A stretch of 64,000 bases of DNA from contig NZ_JAQFVG010000311.1 of the NCBI RefSeq assembly GCF_029439455.1, positions 204,681 through 268,680 of the forward strand, written 5' to 3'. The DNA comes from Caballeronia sp. BR00000012568055 (GTDB taxonomy: Bacteria > Pseudomonadota > Gammaproteobacteria > Burkholderiales > Burkholderiaceae). Under the pieces are notes generated by a model. That model was not told where the DNA came from. It saw nothing but the letters and a program-made list of their open reading frames with translations, and searched no databases. The position numbers were made by a program, and so were the translations under genes. Numbering within the stretch: the stretch's first letter is position 1; each line of letters opens with the position of its first letter. Shown here one piece after another: positions 9,280-20,327 of the stretch.

Positions 9280-9939
9280 TTAGCTGAAATCGGCGTCGGT
9301 CGGGGCCATCGGCAGTGTGCTGATGCGCTTGACTTCCGCCGCGTCCAGCCAGTTCGGCGAGCGCGCCACCCACAGCACCATCGGCAAGGTGTCTTCGCCC
9401 CAGAAAATCTGTTCGTTGACCACGAAAGTCGGCACGCCCCATACGCCCGCGGCCACCGCGCGGTCATCGTTGGCGCGGAGTTTGGCCTTCACGTCTTCAT
9501 CGTCGATGCGCGCTTCCGCCTCCGGCATGCCCACGCGCTCGCACAAGGCGCGAAAGCCTTCCGCCGATGAACAATCGCGCCCTTCGCGCCAGATGTAGCG
9601 AAAGATATCGCGCACGATCGTAATGTCGCCGTCAGCGAGCGCCGCCAGACGCAACGCTTTACTCGGATCGAACGGATGCGCGGGCGGCATCTTGAACGGA
9701 ATGCCCAGTTGCTCGGCGCGGAACAGCGCGTGCCGATAGGTGAAGACGCGCTTGGAGGGAATCGTAGTCGCGTGTGGCTGGCCCCAGCGGTCGAGCAGCT
9801 TCAGCAACTGAACTGGCACGAGTTCGAACGGCATGTCAGGCCATTTTTCGTGCTGCTCCAGCAAGAGATACGAGAACGGCGAGATGAAATCGAAGAAAAA
9901 GTACGGATGACCGGAATCGGCCGAATGCTGGGCCTTCAT
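9280..9939 (-). CDS. DsbA-family protein, 2-hydroxychromene-2-carboxylate isomerase-like
   Basis: This 219-aa cytoplasmic thioredoxin-fold protein starts with YFFFDFISPFSYL, the signature of HCCA isomerase/kappa-GST proteins, where Ser replaces the CxxC of DsbA. The helical insert and the GVWGVPTFVVNEQIFWGEDTL segment (cis-Pro loop) are normal. These enzymes use glutathione in aromatic-compound degradation, but no degradation genes lie nearby and the true substrate is unknown. ATG at 9939 has an upstream AAGGGAGAG. Confidence 0.85.
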   Translation of the reverse strand: MKAQHSADSGHPYFFFDFISPFSYLLLEQHEKWPDMPFELVPVQLLKLLDRWGQPHATTIPSKRVFTYRHALFRAEQLGIPFKMPPAHPFDPSKALRLAALADGDITIVRDIFRYIWREGRDCSSAEGFRALCERVGMPEAEARIDDEDVKAKLRANDDRAVAAGVWGVPTFVVNEQIFWGEDTLPMVLWVARSPNWLDAAEVKRISTLPMAPTDADFS

Positions 9940-10088
9940 GTTCTTGCTCTCCCTTGCTCTGGCCGCGCGCCGGGCGCATCGGCCTTCATCCATTGTTCGT
10001 TATTTGTCCGCCGCCGCTTCTGTGCCGAGCCGCTTTGAGTTCGCTTCTTCTCTGATATTACGTGTTGCCGAAAATCCGCGCTCTGCGT

Positions 10089-11519
10089 TCAAGCGTGCGA
10101 TTGCGCCGTCACAGGCTCGTCTTCTTCGTTCGATGCCACCGGCGCCTGCGCCAGCCGCTGTCGCACGAAGCCGATATGTTCGCGCAGCACGTAAAACTGA
10201 TCGGCAAACGCGAGCGGCATTTTCATGCGATTCACCGCCGTTTCGATTGCGTCGATGCGTTCGAGCAAGGCATCGCGCTGCGACGCTTCCGGCCCGCTGA
10301 TCGCCTCGCGCTCGATCGCGATCAGCGCGCCGTACCAGCGATAGATCCGCGACTTCACGCGCCATCGATATAAACCCGGCACCAGCCGCAAGCCCGGAAT
10401 CAGCACCACGATCAGCGGCACCAGCACCACCAGCACGCGATCCGCGAGACTCGCGACCCAGAAGGGCAACGTGCGATACAGGAAGCTCTTGCCCGACTTG
10501 TAGTAGCGCTCGGCGTTATCGCTGATGCGGAATTCGTGGACCAGCGGCGCGGGAAACTCGTTCGCGCGTTGCAGCAGATTCGCGCGGCTGTGCACCTCGC
10601 GCGCCGCTTCGATCAGCAGATCGGACAGCGCCGGATGCAGGCTGTCGCGCGCGACGAGTTCGGCGGTCGGCGCGATCGTGTGGACCGGGCGCGGCGGCAG
10701 ATTGCGGGCGAAGTCGAATGCGCCCATCGGGAATTCCATCATCGTGAGATAGGGGAAGCGGCGCGCGTAGGCATCGGCTTGCGAGAAGTCCATGAAGCGG
10801 ATGCCGGGCGTGCGCAGCAGTTTGGCCATCGTCGGCGGCTGAGCGGAATCGCCGGTGAGGAACACGGCATCGACATCGCCGTTTTCGAGCGCTTTGGCGG
10901 CTTCGTCGCCTGAGAGCGGCAGCAGTTCCGTCTCGCCACCCGGTTCTATGCCGTTCGCCTTCAGCAGTTGCAGCGACAACACGCGCGTGCCGCTGCCTTC
11001 CGCGCCGATCGCGAGCCGCTTGCCTTTGAGTTCGGACAGACGCGTCACCAGCGCCCCGCGATAAAACACCGCGAGCGGCACGTACGACACGCTCCCAAGC
11101 GATTCCAGATGATCGTGCGTCGTGCCCGGCTGCGTCATGCCGCCTTGAACGAACCCGACATCGACATTCGAATTCGGGTTTTCCAGCCGCGTGAGATTGT
11201 CGAGCGAGCCTTGCGTTTCAAGCACGTTCAGCGTCACGCGATTACGCGCGAGGATGGTCTTGTACTTCTGCGCGCTGTTCCAGAAAAAGCTGCCCTTCGG
11301 ACCGGCGGCGATGGTCAGCGTGCTGGGCGGCGCGGGCTGGATCAGCCGCACGGCCAGATAAATCACCGCGATGCAGACGAGCAGAATGGGGCCGAAGGTC
11401 AGCGCGAGATCGCGCCACGAGATCGCCACGAATCGCGCGACGATGCGCGGCTGGGGTCGGCGGCGCGTGCTTTGCACGTCCGATTCGGTATCCGGATCGC
11501 GTTTTGAAGGCTGGGTCAT
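10089..11519 (-). CDS. TAXI-type solute-binding protein, membrane-anchored
   Basis: The 476-aa protein has an N-terminal membrane segment (about 38-62), then a periplasmic TAXI/TRAP-type binding domain (TLTIAAGPKGSFFWNSAQKY and GKRLAIGAEGSGTRVLSLQLL). A second membrane segment (about 355-385) and a cytoplasmic helical tail follow. TAXI proteins normally deliver ligands to TRAP permeases, but none is encoded here. Two membrane anchors make it unlike a free binding protein; it may act as a sensor or scaffold. The start MTQPSKRD at 11519 was chosen because the preceding region is Arg-rich and lacks family similarity. Confidence 0.8.
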   Translation of the reverse strand: MTQPSKRDPDTESDVQSTRRRPQPRIVARFVAISWRDLALTFGPILLVCIAVIYLAVRLIQPAPPSTLTIAAGPKGSFFWNSAQKYKTILARNRVTLNVLETQGSLDNLTRLENPNSNVDVGFVQGGMTQPGTTHDHLESLGSVSYVPLAVFYRGALVTRLSELKGKRLAIGAEGSGTRVLSLQLLKANGIEPGGETELLPLSGDEAAKALENGDVDAVFLTGDSAQPPTMAKLLRTPGIRFMDFSQADAYARRFPYLTMMEFPMGAFDFARNLPPRPVHTIAPTAELVARDSLHPALSDLLIEAAREVHSRANLLQRANEFPAPLVHEFRISDNAERYYKSGKSFLYRTLPFWVASLADRVLVVLVPLIVVLIPGLRLVPGLYRWRVKSRIYRWYGALIAIEREAISGPEASQRDALLERIDAIETAVNRMKMPLAFADQFYVLREHIGFVRQRLAQAPVASNEEDEPVTAQSHA

Positions 11520-12137
11520 CTCGTTGTGATCGTGATACGTCGAGGGAGGCCGCGAGCTTAACCGATCGTGGCGCAGCGAAGCCGGTCGTGCCGTCGATGG
11601 TACATGAGTTCGAAGTGACTTCGACGCGCCGCCGGCGAGCATCGGCAGTGTGACAGGCGCGTGTCGGCTGTTGCGCGCTTGTATATCGCGCGGGGCCGTG
11701 TCGTTAAATGTTTTGCGCTAATGGCCGCGCTGGGCTAAATTGACGTTCGCCGCAGCACGTAAGGAAAACCACGCGTTGCAGCCCGGCATTTGGGTTGTTG
11801 ATAGCGTGCCGTGCATCACGTGCCGTGCAGCAAATCGCAAAGCCATATATAAGTAGTCGAGCCGACGGGCACCGTACCCGGACACCGGCCAAAGTTTGTT
11901 TCTTCCGCAAGCCTCTCGCAGTACCGCATTGCAGCAACAGGCCGTCTCATGGCTTGTTGACCGCCGCTCTCCGTGCCGACCCGCCGGAGCGCGCACGGGC
12001 GGGTACGCGCACATCGCTTATCCGGCCGCTTTCTGCATGCGGTCCGTTTTGAAGTGCAACTAGAAAGTGAAAAGCGAGCGAAGTAGCAAGGCAACTGTGC
12101 GAAGTCAACAAACGTAACAAAAGGAGAAGGAGAAACC
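11520..12137. other. Intergenic region with no recognised gene
   Basis: About 620 bp separates the TAXI protein start and the BON-domain gene, which diverge. ORFs here look like random GC-rich frames. No RNA gene or repeat was recognised. It must contain promoters for both flanking genes, but no clear -35/-10 pair stands out. Confidence 0.4.
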
Positions 12138-12503
12138 ATGAGAGCAGTCGATCTGTTGAAGGCGCTGGGCGTTGTGGTGTGCGTCGCAGTGGCATCGAGC
12201 GCCTATGCCCAAGCGAGCGATACGGCCGCCCCTGATTCCGCGGCAACGGCCAAGGCTCAGAAATCGGCGACCAAGAAGACCGACCGCAAGCTCGGTTACG
12301 ACGTACGCCGTGCGCTGTCCAAGGCGCAGGGCTTCGATGTATCCAACGTGTTCGTGCGTGCCCGTGGCGGCGCGGTGACGCTGACCGGCACGGTGCCGGA
12401 AGGTGGCCAGATCGAACAGGCGGCGGAAGTCGCGAAGGGCGTGCCGGGCGTGAAGTCGGTGTCGAACAAGATCACGCTGGGCGTGCAGGGCGGCGGAGGC
12501 TAA
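12138..12503 (+). CDS. Exported BON-domain protein
   Basis: The 121-aa protein starts with a Sec signal peptide (about 1-25, ending SSAYA-QA), followed by an Ala/Lys-rich linker. One BON domain spans about 53-115 (LGYDVRRALSKAQGFDVSNV, GGAVTLTGTVPEGGQIEQAAEVAKGVPGVKSV). BON domains bind phospholipid or link envelope components. OsmY-like stress roles are known in the family but not shown here. A strong ribosome site (AAAGGAGAAGGAG) precedes the ATG. Confidence 0.88.
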   Translation: MRAVDLLKALGVVVCVAVASSAYAQASDTAAPDSAATAKAQKSATKKTDRKLGYDVRRALSKAQGFDVSNVFVRARGGAVTLTGTVPEGGQIEQAAEVAKGVPGVKSVSNKITLGVQGGGG

Positions 12504-12589
12504 GCCGCATTTGAGCTTCGCCTGACACGACGTGACCGGCGGCGCGCGCGAGTGCGCTGCTCGGGCGTGATTGTGTCTGTTGAAATCGA

Positions 12590-12629
12590 ACGGGTTTCGG
12601 TGTGATGCACCGAGGCCCGTTTGTCGTTT
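12590..12629 (+). terminator. Rho-independent terminator of the BON gene
   Basis: ACGGGTTTCGGTG (12590-12602) pairs with CACCGAGGCCCGT (12608-12620) through G-U tolerance, with a TGATG loop, and is followed by TTTGTCGTTT. It lies about 90 bp after the BON stop. Confidence 0.7.
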
Positions 12630-12783
12630 ACGCGCGTGCCTTGCGCGTGCCTTTTGTGTCAGCTTATGCCAGCAGAACTAAGGAAAGTTAAGGAGCGACA
12701 GAAAAGGCAATACGCGCAATACTTGACGAGCAGCTTGCAGTTTTCGCATCACATCACTCCAAAAACGATAGCGGAGACGTTCG

Positions 12784-14871
12784 ATGAAGAAACTCGCGTT
12801 CTTGTGTGCAGCGGCGCTGGCCATGCTGTCCGGCTGTCACGGCGGCGACGACGATAACAACAACGGCACGCCAACCAACAACCTTCCCGGCTTCGTTTCA
12901 GGCTCAGTCAACTCGCAAACTTACGATGGCAATACCGACGACCTGCTGACCGCCGGCCTCGGCAAAACCGGCCTCGCATCCGCGACCGCGCCGTCGATCG
13001 CCAACGCGGCATCGCCGACGGCGGCGGAACTGCGCAGGCTCGCGATCTGGTCGAACTATCGCGCGTTGGTGGATATGTCGTCGAACGGCGGCTACGGACG
13101 CTTCTGGGGGCCGAACGTCGATCTGAACGGTAACGATACGCTCGGCGAAGGCAAGATCGCGGGCAAGGAATACCTCGCTTTCGCCGACGATGGCAGCGGT
13201 ATACAGAACGTCAGCCTGATGGTGCAGATTCCGGCGAGCTTCAATCCGGATCAGCCGTGCATCGTCACAGCGACATCGTCGGGATCGCGGGGCATTTATG
13301 GCGCGATATCGGCCGCGGGCGAGTGGGGGCTGAAGCGCGGCTGCGCGGTCGCGTACACCGATAAAGGCAGCGGCAACGGCGCGCAGGAAATCGCGACGGG
13401 TCTTGTCACGCAGATCGACGGCACGCTCGCCAACACGACGCTTGTCGGCAACAAGGCCATCTTCAAGGCGAACGTCAGCACCTCGGCGCTGGCTTCGTAC
13501 AACAGCAGCTTTCCGAATCGCTATGCGTTCAAGCACGCGCATTCGCAGCAGAACCCGGAAGCGAGCTGGGGCAAGAACACCTTGCAGGCGATCCAGTTCG
13601 CTTACTGGGCGCTCAACGACATGTTCGGCGCGGTCAACGGCTCGTCCCATTCCGTTCGATACGGCAAGGGCAGCATCACGACCATCGCGGCATCGGTGAG
13701 CAATGGCGGCGGGGCGGCGCTGGCGGCAGCGGAGCAGGATACGGATGGCTGGATCACGGCGGTCGTGGTCGGCGAGCCGCAGATCAATATCAACATGCCG
13801 TCGCAGGTTTCGGTGCGGCAGGGCGGCGTGCCGGTCGGATCGTTCGGGCGTCCGCTCGCGGATTACATGACCACGGCCAACCTGATGCAACCGTGCGCCG
13901 CATTGGCGACGGCGGCAGCGGGTTCGCCTTATCTGACCGCGTTACCGCTCGCGATCACCAACGCCATTCGCACCGCGCGATGCACATCGCTTGCGGCGGC
14001 AGGACTGATCGCTGGGGGCGATACGCAGACGCAGGCGAACAACGCGCTCATCGCGCTGCATCAGGCGGGCTATCAATCGGATTCCGACACGCTCCAAGCC
14101 CCGATGTGGGATTCGCAAGCCGTGCCCGCCGTGGCCGTCACGTATGCCAACGCGTATATGAAGGCGAGCGTCGTCGATAACCTTTGCAACTTCAGCTTCG
14201 GCACCACGAGCGCGACGGGCGCAGCAGGCGTTCCCGCAGCCGTCGCGCCGATGCCCACGGTCTTCGGCAACGGCAATGGCGTGCCGCCGACCAACGGCAT
14301 CAACCTCGTCTACAACTCGGGCACGAGCGGCGCGGCCGATCATCGGCTCGCGACGGCTGACGGGAGCTATGGCGGCGCGCTGTGTCTGCGCGCGCTCTGG
14401 ACGCAAGGCAGCGCGACGATGGTATCGAGCGTGAACGCTATCCGCGTGAATGCGAATTTGCGCGGCAAACCGGCGATCATCGTGCAGGGACGCGCGGATG
14501 CGCTGGTGCCGATCAACCACGCATCGCGTCCGTATCTCGGCGCGAATCAGGTGGCGGAGGGCAACAAGAGCCAACTATCGCTCTATGAGATCACCAACGG
14601 TCAGCACTTCGATGCGTTCCTCAGCGTCGCCGGTTTCGATACACGCTTTATCCCGGTTCACTACTACAACCTTCAGGCGCTGAATCTGATGTGGGCGCAT
14701 CTGAAGAACAACGCGCCGCTGCCGCCGTCGCAAGTGGTGCGCACGGTCGCGCGCGGCGGCACGGCGGGCGCAGCGCCCGCGCTGACGACGGCGAATCTGC
14801 CGGCGATTGCGCAGAGTCCCGGCGCGAACGCGATCAACGTGAGCGGCGGGATCGTGAACGTGCCGAACTGA
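12784..14871 (+). CDS. D-(-)-3-hydroxybutyrate oligomer hydrolase, lipoprotein
   Basis: The 695-aa protein hydrolyses soluble 3-hydroxybutyrate oligomers released during polyhydroxyalkanoate breakdown. Whole-length features fit the 3HBOH family: RRLAIWSNYRALVDM, AGEWGLKRGCAVAYTDKG and the serine-nucleophile motif SVSNGG near residue 303. A C-terminal segment contains PAIIVQGRADALVPINHASR and NGQHFDAF, supplying the Asp/His region. A signal peptide ends in a lipobox (LSGC, Cys18), predicting an outer-membrane lipoprotein. A poly-Asp/Asn linker follows. No PHA genes are adjacent. Confidence 0.88.
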   Translation: MKKLAFLCAAALAMLSGCHGGDDDNNNGTPTNNLPGFVSGSVNSQTYDGNTDDLLTAGLGKTGLASATAPSIANAASPTAAELRRLAIWSNYRALVDMSSNGGYGRFWGPNVDLNGNDTLGEGKIAGKEYLAFADDGSGIQNVSLMVQIPASFNPDQPCIVTATSSGSRGIYGAISAAGEWGLKRGCAVAYTDKGSGNGAQEIATGLVTQIDGTLANTTLVGNKAIFKANVSTSALASYNSSFPNRYAFKHAHSQQNPEASWGKNTLQAIQFAYWALNDMFGAVNGSSHSVRYGKGSITTIAASVSNGGGAALAAAEQDTDGWITAVVVGEPQININMPSQVSVRQGGVPVGSFGRPLADYMTTANLMQPCAALATAAAGSPYLTALPLAITNAIRTARCTSLAAAGLIAGGDTQTQANNALIALHQAGYQSDSDTLQAPMWDSQAVPAVAVTYANAYMKASVVDNLCNFSFGTTSATGAAGVPAAVAPMPTVFGNGNGVPPTNGINLVYNSGTSGAADHRLATADGSYGGALCLRALWTQGSATMVSSVNAIRVNANLRGKPAIIVQGRADALVPINHASRPYLGANQVAEGNKSQLSLYEITNGQHFDAFLSVAGFDTRFIPVHYYNLQALNLMWAHLKNNAPLPPSQVVRTVARGGTAGAAPALTTANLPAIAQSPGANAINVSGGIVNVPN

Positions 14872-14875
14872 TGCG

Positions 14876-15631
14876 TTATTGCGGCGGCGCGGACGCAGCG
14901 ATTGCGCCCGATGCCGCCACCGCTTCGGCTTGCCGCTTCGTCGCGGCGATGGCCTCGGACGCCTGAATCGCCGTGGCGGCGGCGGGCGTTTGCACGACGA
15001 TCGGCGTCGGCGTCAGCTCGGGCGAACTCACGATCAGCGATGGCGCGAGCGGCTTGCTCTTCACGTCATCGCCCGCGACGGGTGAGCTGCGCGGCACCGT
15101 GTTCAGGTAATGGCCCATCAGATTGAAGAAGCGATCGTAGAACTTGCCTGCGGGCACGGTTTCGCTGGAGATTTTGACCATCGCATCGCTGTTCGAGCGG
15201 ATCGGCAGTGAGAGCGAGCCGAGCACGCTCAAACCCACGCTCGCCGATGTATCGCTTTTCTTGAGCGCGTAACCGTCCTGCACTGCATTCACATACGCGA
15301 TGCTCGTATTCGTCGTGTTCTCGCCCGCCGTGCACACCACGTGGAACGATACGACCACGTGCTGATCGGCGGTTGGCTGGAAATTCTTGGTGGCATCGAC
15401 GGTATCGGCCTGGGCGGTGGTCGTCAGAAAGCCTTGCGAGAGCAGCGCGCGACGGGCGGCTTCGCAGGTTTCGTTGACGGTGGCGTCGAAGTTATGCGCG
15501 AACGGACTCGGGCCGGAGCTGAACAACTCCTGCTGATAGCTCGGCGTGGTGGAGGCGCGCCCACCGCACGCAGCGAGCGCGAGCAATCCGAGCGAAGCGA
15601 ATATCAGACGGAACGAATTCGGGATAAGCAT
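14876..15631 (-). CDS. DUF2242-type lipoprotein
   Basis: The 251-aa protein starts at ATG 15631 with a lipoprotein signal peptide (FRLIFASLGLLALAAC, Cys22). Its conserved centre (CEAARRALLSQGF, KNFQPTADQHVVVSFHVVC, GKFYDRFFNLMGHYL) matches what I recall of the DUF2242 family in Burkholderiales. The tail is low-complexity Ala/Pro/Gln-rich. Function is unknown. It is convergent with the hydrolase gene, only 4 bp apart. Confidence 0.75.
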   Translation of the reverse strand: MLIPNSFRLIFASLGLLALAACGGRASTTPSYQQELFSSGPSPFAHNFDATVNETCEAARRALLSQGFLTTTAQADTVDATKNFQPTADQHVVVSFHVVCTAGENTTNTSIAYVNAVQDGYALKKSDTSASVGLSVLGSLSLPIRSNSDAMVKISSETVPAGKFYDRFFNLMGHYLNTVPRSSPVAGDDVKSKPLAPSLIVSSPELTPTPIVVQTPAAATAIQASEAIAATKRQAEAVAASGAIAASAPPQ

Positions 15632-15738
15632 GAGCGATACAAATTGGATGACGGCGGCAGACCGAAATTGTAGTGCGCTCAGGGTAGTCGATGAAAAATC
15701 GCGTGCGTTTCTATCGATAAATAGTTGATCCGCAAGCG

Positions 15739-15770
15739 AAAAGCCCGGCACGTTCGCCGGACTTTCTTTT
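15739..15770 (-). terminator. Terminator of the DUF4148 gene
   Basis: On the minus strand GTCCGGC-GAACGT-GCCGGGC is followed by TTTTCGC, 25 bp past the DUF4148 stop. Flanking A and T runs would make it partly bidirectional. Confidence 0.65.
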
Positions 15771-15794
15771 CGATGCTGTCGCCAGGGGCGAAGC

Positions 15795-16133
15795 TTACGG
15801 GCGATTGAAATCAACCGGATTCGCATCAGCCTGCGGACGCACGATTCGGCTCAGAAAGTTCGAATGCACGACGTGACCCGAAGCCGAACTGCCTTCGCTT
15901 GCGCCGCCGTAGGACGAAGCGGCCGGTTGCGCATTCACGCGCGCTTCTGCTGCCTGAATGTTGGCGGGATAGGTGGTTTGATCGCTGGCGGGGTTGTAGC
16001 CGGCGCGTTCGAGTTGAACCAGATTGGCCTTCACTTCGGCGCGGGTGACGGGACCATCTTCGCGTGCTTGTGCAAGAGCCGGAACTGCAAGAGCGGAAGC
16101 GATGACAAGAGCCGGAACGAGAGACTTGAACAT
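15795..16133 (-). CDS. DUF4148-type small exported protein
   Basis: The 112-aa protein has a Sec signal peptide (MFKSLVPALVIASALAVPALAQA) and the pattern VTRAEVKANLVQLERAGYNPASDQTTYPANIQAAEARV, typical of DUF4148 proteins abundant in Burkholderia relatives. The ATG at 16133 follows GGAGG. These small periplasmic proteins are often induced by stress, but their function is not known. Confidence 0.85.
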   Translation of the reverse strand: MFKSLVPALVIASALAVPALAQAREDGPVTRAEVKANLVQLERAGYNPASDQTTYPANIQAAEARVNAQPAASSYGGASEGSSASGHVVHSNFLSRIVRPQADANPVDFNRP

Positions 16134-16393
16134 GATGAACCTCCGAAAACTCATTTGAGGGAACGTTGCGGGTGAGGAGTCTTGCTCTTCACTGCGTCGT
16201 CGTTGAAATGCAGTCTAGGCTTCGGCGGTCTAGGTAAAAACCCTTGGTAAGCAAAGTCTGAATTCCGGATTTGGCATTAATCGTGTCGATGGGGCGATGC
16301 AGGCTGATAGTCGCCGACCGTGTCGCGTGAAATAAGGCATAGCGAATCGCCGGGCTGTGCTTCCGCCCGGCGTTCAAGGTCTTCAGATTGGCA

Positions 16394-17368
16394 TCACGCA
16401 AACGCACTGCTCATGTGAAGCGTTCCATTCACGCCCGCCGGAAAGAACCCGCCTTGCGTCACCGCCCCCTTGTTGAGATAGACGATGTTGAGCACGTCGT
16501 CGTAACTTCGGCTAAACGCAATACCGTTGCTATCCAGCGGGACGATGTTGGAGATCTGCGCGTTCGCGCCCGCTATGCCTTGGTCGTCGTCGCTCGATGA
16601 ATCGAGTGAGTCACGGGCGTCCGAGATGGCTTGCGTCGCGGTGATAAGACTCGGCGTTTGCATCCCTTTCGAGTACAGCACCGTTCTAACGAGGCCCGCG
16701 TGATAGGCCTCGGCGGCAAGGATGCCCGCCGCCGCTTCGAGATAGGTCTTGTTGGTGATGAGCGGGGACGCGCCCTTGTAGGCGGTGACGCCCACGTCCT
16801 CGAAGATAAACGCGCCGAGCAGAAAGTTGTTGTCGTTCAGGTACGGATTGAAGGCGGTGCCCGCCGGTGCGAGGCCCGCAGCCTGTGCGGCGAGTGAAAA
16901 CGCGCCGTTGGGATCGGTGCCGCCGACATCGAGCGCGGGCATCGCGACGGCGGAAGCGCCCAAAGCGGTTCGCAAGAACGTGACGTGCTCCAGTTCGTCC
17001 TTGGCAATCTCGCGCGCATAGGCTGCCACGACGGGATCCGAGAACGTGACCTGCTGGCCGGGAACCACCTTGCCGGGTGTGCCAACGCCTGTCATCAGAT
17101 TCGCCGGCAGTCCTGATCCGGTCGTCGCGTAGGCATAAAAAGTTGCTTCTAGATACTCGAGATTGAGCGCGAAGTTCAGGATTTCTGCGTCGGTTGGCCC
17201 CGTCGCTGCGTTTGCGTTATCCCCCGAACCGCCGCCGCAGGCACCCAGTATGGTTCCGCCGATCAGACCCAGTCCGAGCCCTCCGGCGCTTCTGAAAAAT
17301 TGCCGGCGTTTTTCGCGCCGCTCGACGCGCCGTCCAAGTGCTGCCATCACCACCGTATCGTCACGCAT
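16394..17368 (-). CDS. Exported ferritin-like domain protein (Tat lipoprotein)
   Basis: The 324-aa protein begins with a twin-arginine motif (RRQFFRS, Arg21-22) and a hydrophobic stretch ending in a lipobox (LGAC, Cys44). A Ferritin_2-type four-helix domain follows: ILNFALNLEYLEATFYAYAT, IAKDELEHVTFLR, and AAAGILAAEAYHAGLVRTVLY. The Glu/His residues in these helices could form a di-metal site. The family includes desiccation-related proteins. Its role in the periplasm is unknown. A start at the internal Met8 is also possible. Confidence 0.82.
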   Translation of the reverse strand: MRDDTVVMAALGRRVERREKRRQFFRSAGGLGLGLIGGTILGACGGGSGDNANAATGPTDAEILNFALNLEYLEATFYAYATTGSGLPANLMTGVGTPGKVVPGQQVTFSDPVVAAYAREIAKDELEHVTFLRTALGASAVAMPALDVGGTDPNGAFSLAAQAAGLAPAGTAFNPYLNDNNFLLGAFIFEDVGVTAYKGASPLITNKTYLEAAAGILAAEAYHAGLVRTVLYSKGMQTPSLITATQAISDARDSLDSSSDDDQGIAGANAQISNIVPLDSNGIAFSRSYDDVLNIVYLNKGAVTQGGFFPAGVNGTLHMSSAFA

Positions 17369-17692
17369 GGCCGTTTCCTTGATAAATATGAGATGTACGG
17401 CGGCTTTGCTGATTGAATCGGCAAGTAGTCGCCGTTCGTTTGTATCGGATCAGCAGTGGTGAGCAGACCGGTCGCAATGCCTGGCAGCCACGATCACGCT
17501 ACGAGCGAGGAAGCCGCGAAAGATGCGAGCCGTAACAGAAACTTTCACTTGCGGTTCTGGTCAGGTCACTTTACGAAACGCGTTCTCCGCGTTCGGAAAA
17601 AAGCGACAGACGGAATTCGCGTCGAGCGGCGCGCCCGGCTCCATCAACGCGCGATAAATCGCCATCACAGGGATTCCCCCGCCGTCCCCTCC
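17369..17692. other. Intergenic region upstream of groES
   Basis: No gene was recognised in this stretch. It lies between the divergent ferritin-like gene and the groES promoter. Confidence 0.4.
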
Positions 17693-17721
17693 TTGAAATT
17701 GTCAAAACCCATCCATATAAT
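17693..17721 (+). promoter_or_regulatory. groESL promoter
   Basis: TTGAAA (17693-17698) and TATAAT (17716-17721) are spaced by exactly 17 bp, a near-ideal sigma-70 promoter. CTTGAAA also matches the heat-shock (sigma-32) -35 element and CCCATCCAT lies downstream, though with a shorter spacer than usual. Confidence 0.8.
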
Positions 17722-17747
17722 TGGCACTCACTGCACGAGAGTGCTAA
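17721..17747. promoter_or_regulatory. CIRCE operator (HrcA-binding site)
   Basis: TTGGCACTC, nine bases, then GAGTGCTAA matches the CIRCE consensus TTAGCACTC-N9-GAGTGCTAA with one change. It overlaps the -10 region, as expected for HrcA repression of groESL. Confidence 0.92.
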
Positions 17748-17826
17748 CAGACTCGCCGTTGGGTGGGTTTGTCTCACCAGACGGGTTTTTCCCGCGTTTT
17801 CAGTCTCATTCAAGAGAGGAGTGTGT

Positions 17827-18117
17827 ATGAACCTTCGTCCTTTGCACGATCGCGTCATCGTCAAGCGTCTGGACCAGGAAACCAAGACCGCATCGGGCAT
17901 CGTGATCCCGGAAGCAGCGGCAGAAAAGCCGGATCAAGGCGAAGTCCTGGCCATCGGCCCGGGCAAGCGCGATGACAAGGGCGCGCAAATCGCCCTCGAC
18001 GTGAAGGTCGGTGACCGCGTGCTGTTCGGCAAGTACGCCGGCCAGACCGTCAAGGTCGACGGGCAGGAACTGCTCGTCATGCGCGAAGAAGACATCATGG
18101 CCGTTCTGGTTAAGTAA
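17827..18117 (+). CDS. groES: Co-chaperonin GroES
   Basis: The 96-aa protein forms the heptameric lid of the GroEL cage. The N-terminus [14 protein letters not shown] and the end [16 protein letters not shown] are diagnostic, as is the mobile loop [14 protein letters not shown]. The ATG at 17827 is used, with AGAGAGGAG upstream; an in-frame GTG at 17821 is inside the spacer. Confidence 0.97.
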   Translation: MNLRPLHDRVIVKRLDQETKTASGIVIPEAAAEKPDQGEVLAIGPGKRDDKGAQIALDVKVGDRVLFGKYAGQTVKVDGQELLVMREEDIMAVLVK

Positions 18118-18173
18118 GCATCCTTCCTGCATCGGGTTTCGCGCGAATATCCGCAGCGGACCCGGCAAACTGA

Positions 18174-19835
<1,662 letters not shown>

Positions 19836-19887
19836 TATCGGTCCAATGATGCGAGCTTCGAAAGAGGCTCGCGTCATGCCAAAAGAA

Positions 19888-19913
19888 AACCCGCAGAAAT
19901 GCGGGTTTTTTTA
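19888..19913 (+). terminator. Terminator of groESL
   Basis: AACCCGCA-GAAA-TGCGGGTT followed by TTTTT ends the operon 53 bp after groEL. The upstream A-run may let it also stop the convergent minus-strand gene. Confidence 0.9.
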
Positions 19914-20309
19914 TTTGTTCATCTCTTCGCGCAACTTCTGCGCGGCGGCCTTGTAGTCGTACGTCGGATAGAACTCGGTGCGATAGCCGCCCCAAGCGGT
20001 ACTCTCGATCGCACGATTTACCTCGCGCAACTTGTCGGCGGGCACGCGCAGCGTCACCACCTGACCGATACCCATCATCACGTACCACGACACCACTTCC
20101 ACGCCCGGCGGCGGAAACTGCTTGAAGTAGCCTTGCTCCTTCAATTGCTGATTGATCTGCGGCAGCGTCTTCGATTCATCGTGCTTGAGGAAGATCGTCA
20201 GCAGGAAGGTGCCATCTCCGACCGGCGCGGGCACGGCGGTTTGCGCCCGCGCGGGCGTCATCGAAAAAAACGCGGACGCGACGAGCGTAGCCGCGAGCAG
20301 CTTGAGCAT
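19911..20309 (-). CDS. Exported protein of unknown function
   Basis: The 132-aa protein has a Sec signal peptide (MLKLLAATLVASAFFSMTPARA-QT). A compact domain follows, with FLLTIFLKHDESKTLPQINQQL, PPPGVEVVSWYVMMGIGQVVTLRVP and AWGGYRTEFYPTYDY. I do not recognise the family by name. The fold may be a ferredoxin-like alpha/beta domain. It is probably periplasmic. Its last codons overlap the groESL terminator. Confidence 0.72.
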   Translation of the reverse strand: MLKLLAATLVASAFFSMTPARAQTAVPAPVGDGTFLLTIFLKHDESKTLPQINQQLKEQGYFKQFPPPGVEVVSWYVMMGIGQVVTLRVPADKLREVNRAIESTAWGGYRTEFYPTYDYKAAAQKLREEMNK

Positions 20310-20327
20310 CGGGCAATCTCCAAAGAG

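Noticed and set aside
10000..10365. 121-aa minus-strand ORF overlapping the end of the TAXI gene
   Set aside because: It lies in another frame of the TAXI gene's C-terminus and has Arg/Ala-rich shadow composition; no family resemblance.
17821..17826. GTG start for groES two codons upstream
   Set aside because: The ATG at 17827 matches the invariant GroES N-terminus and has better ribosome-site spacing.
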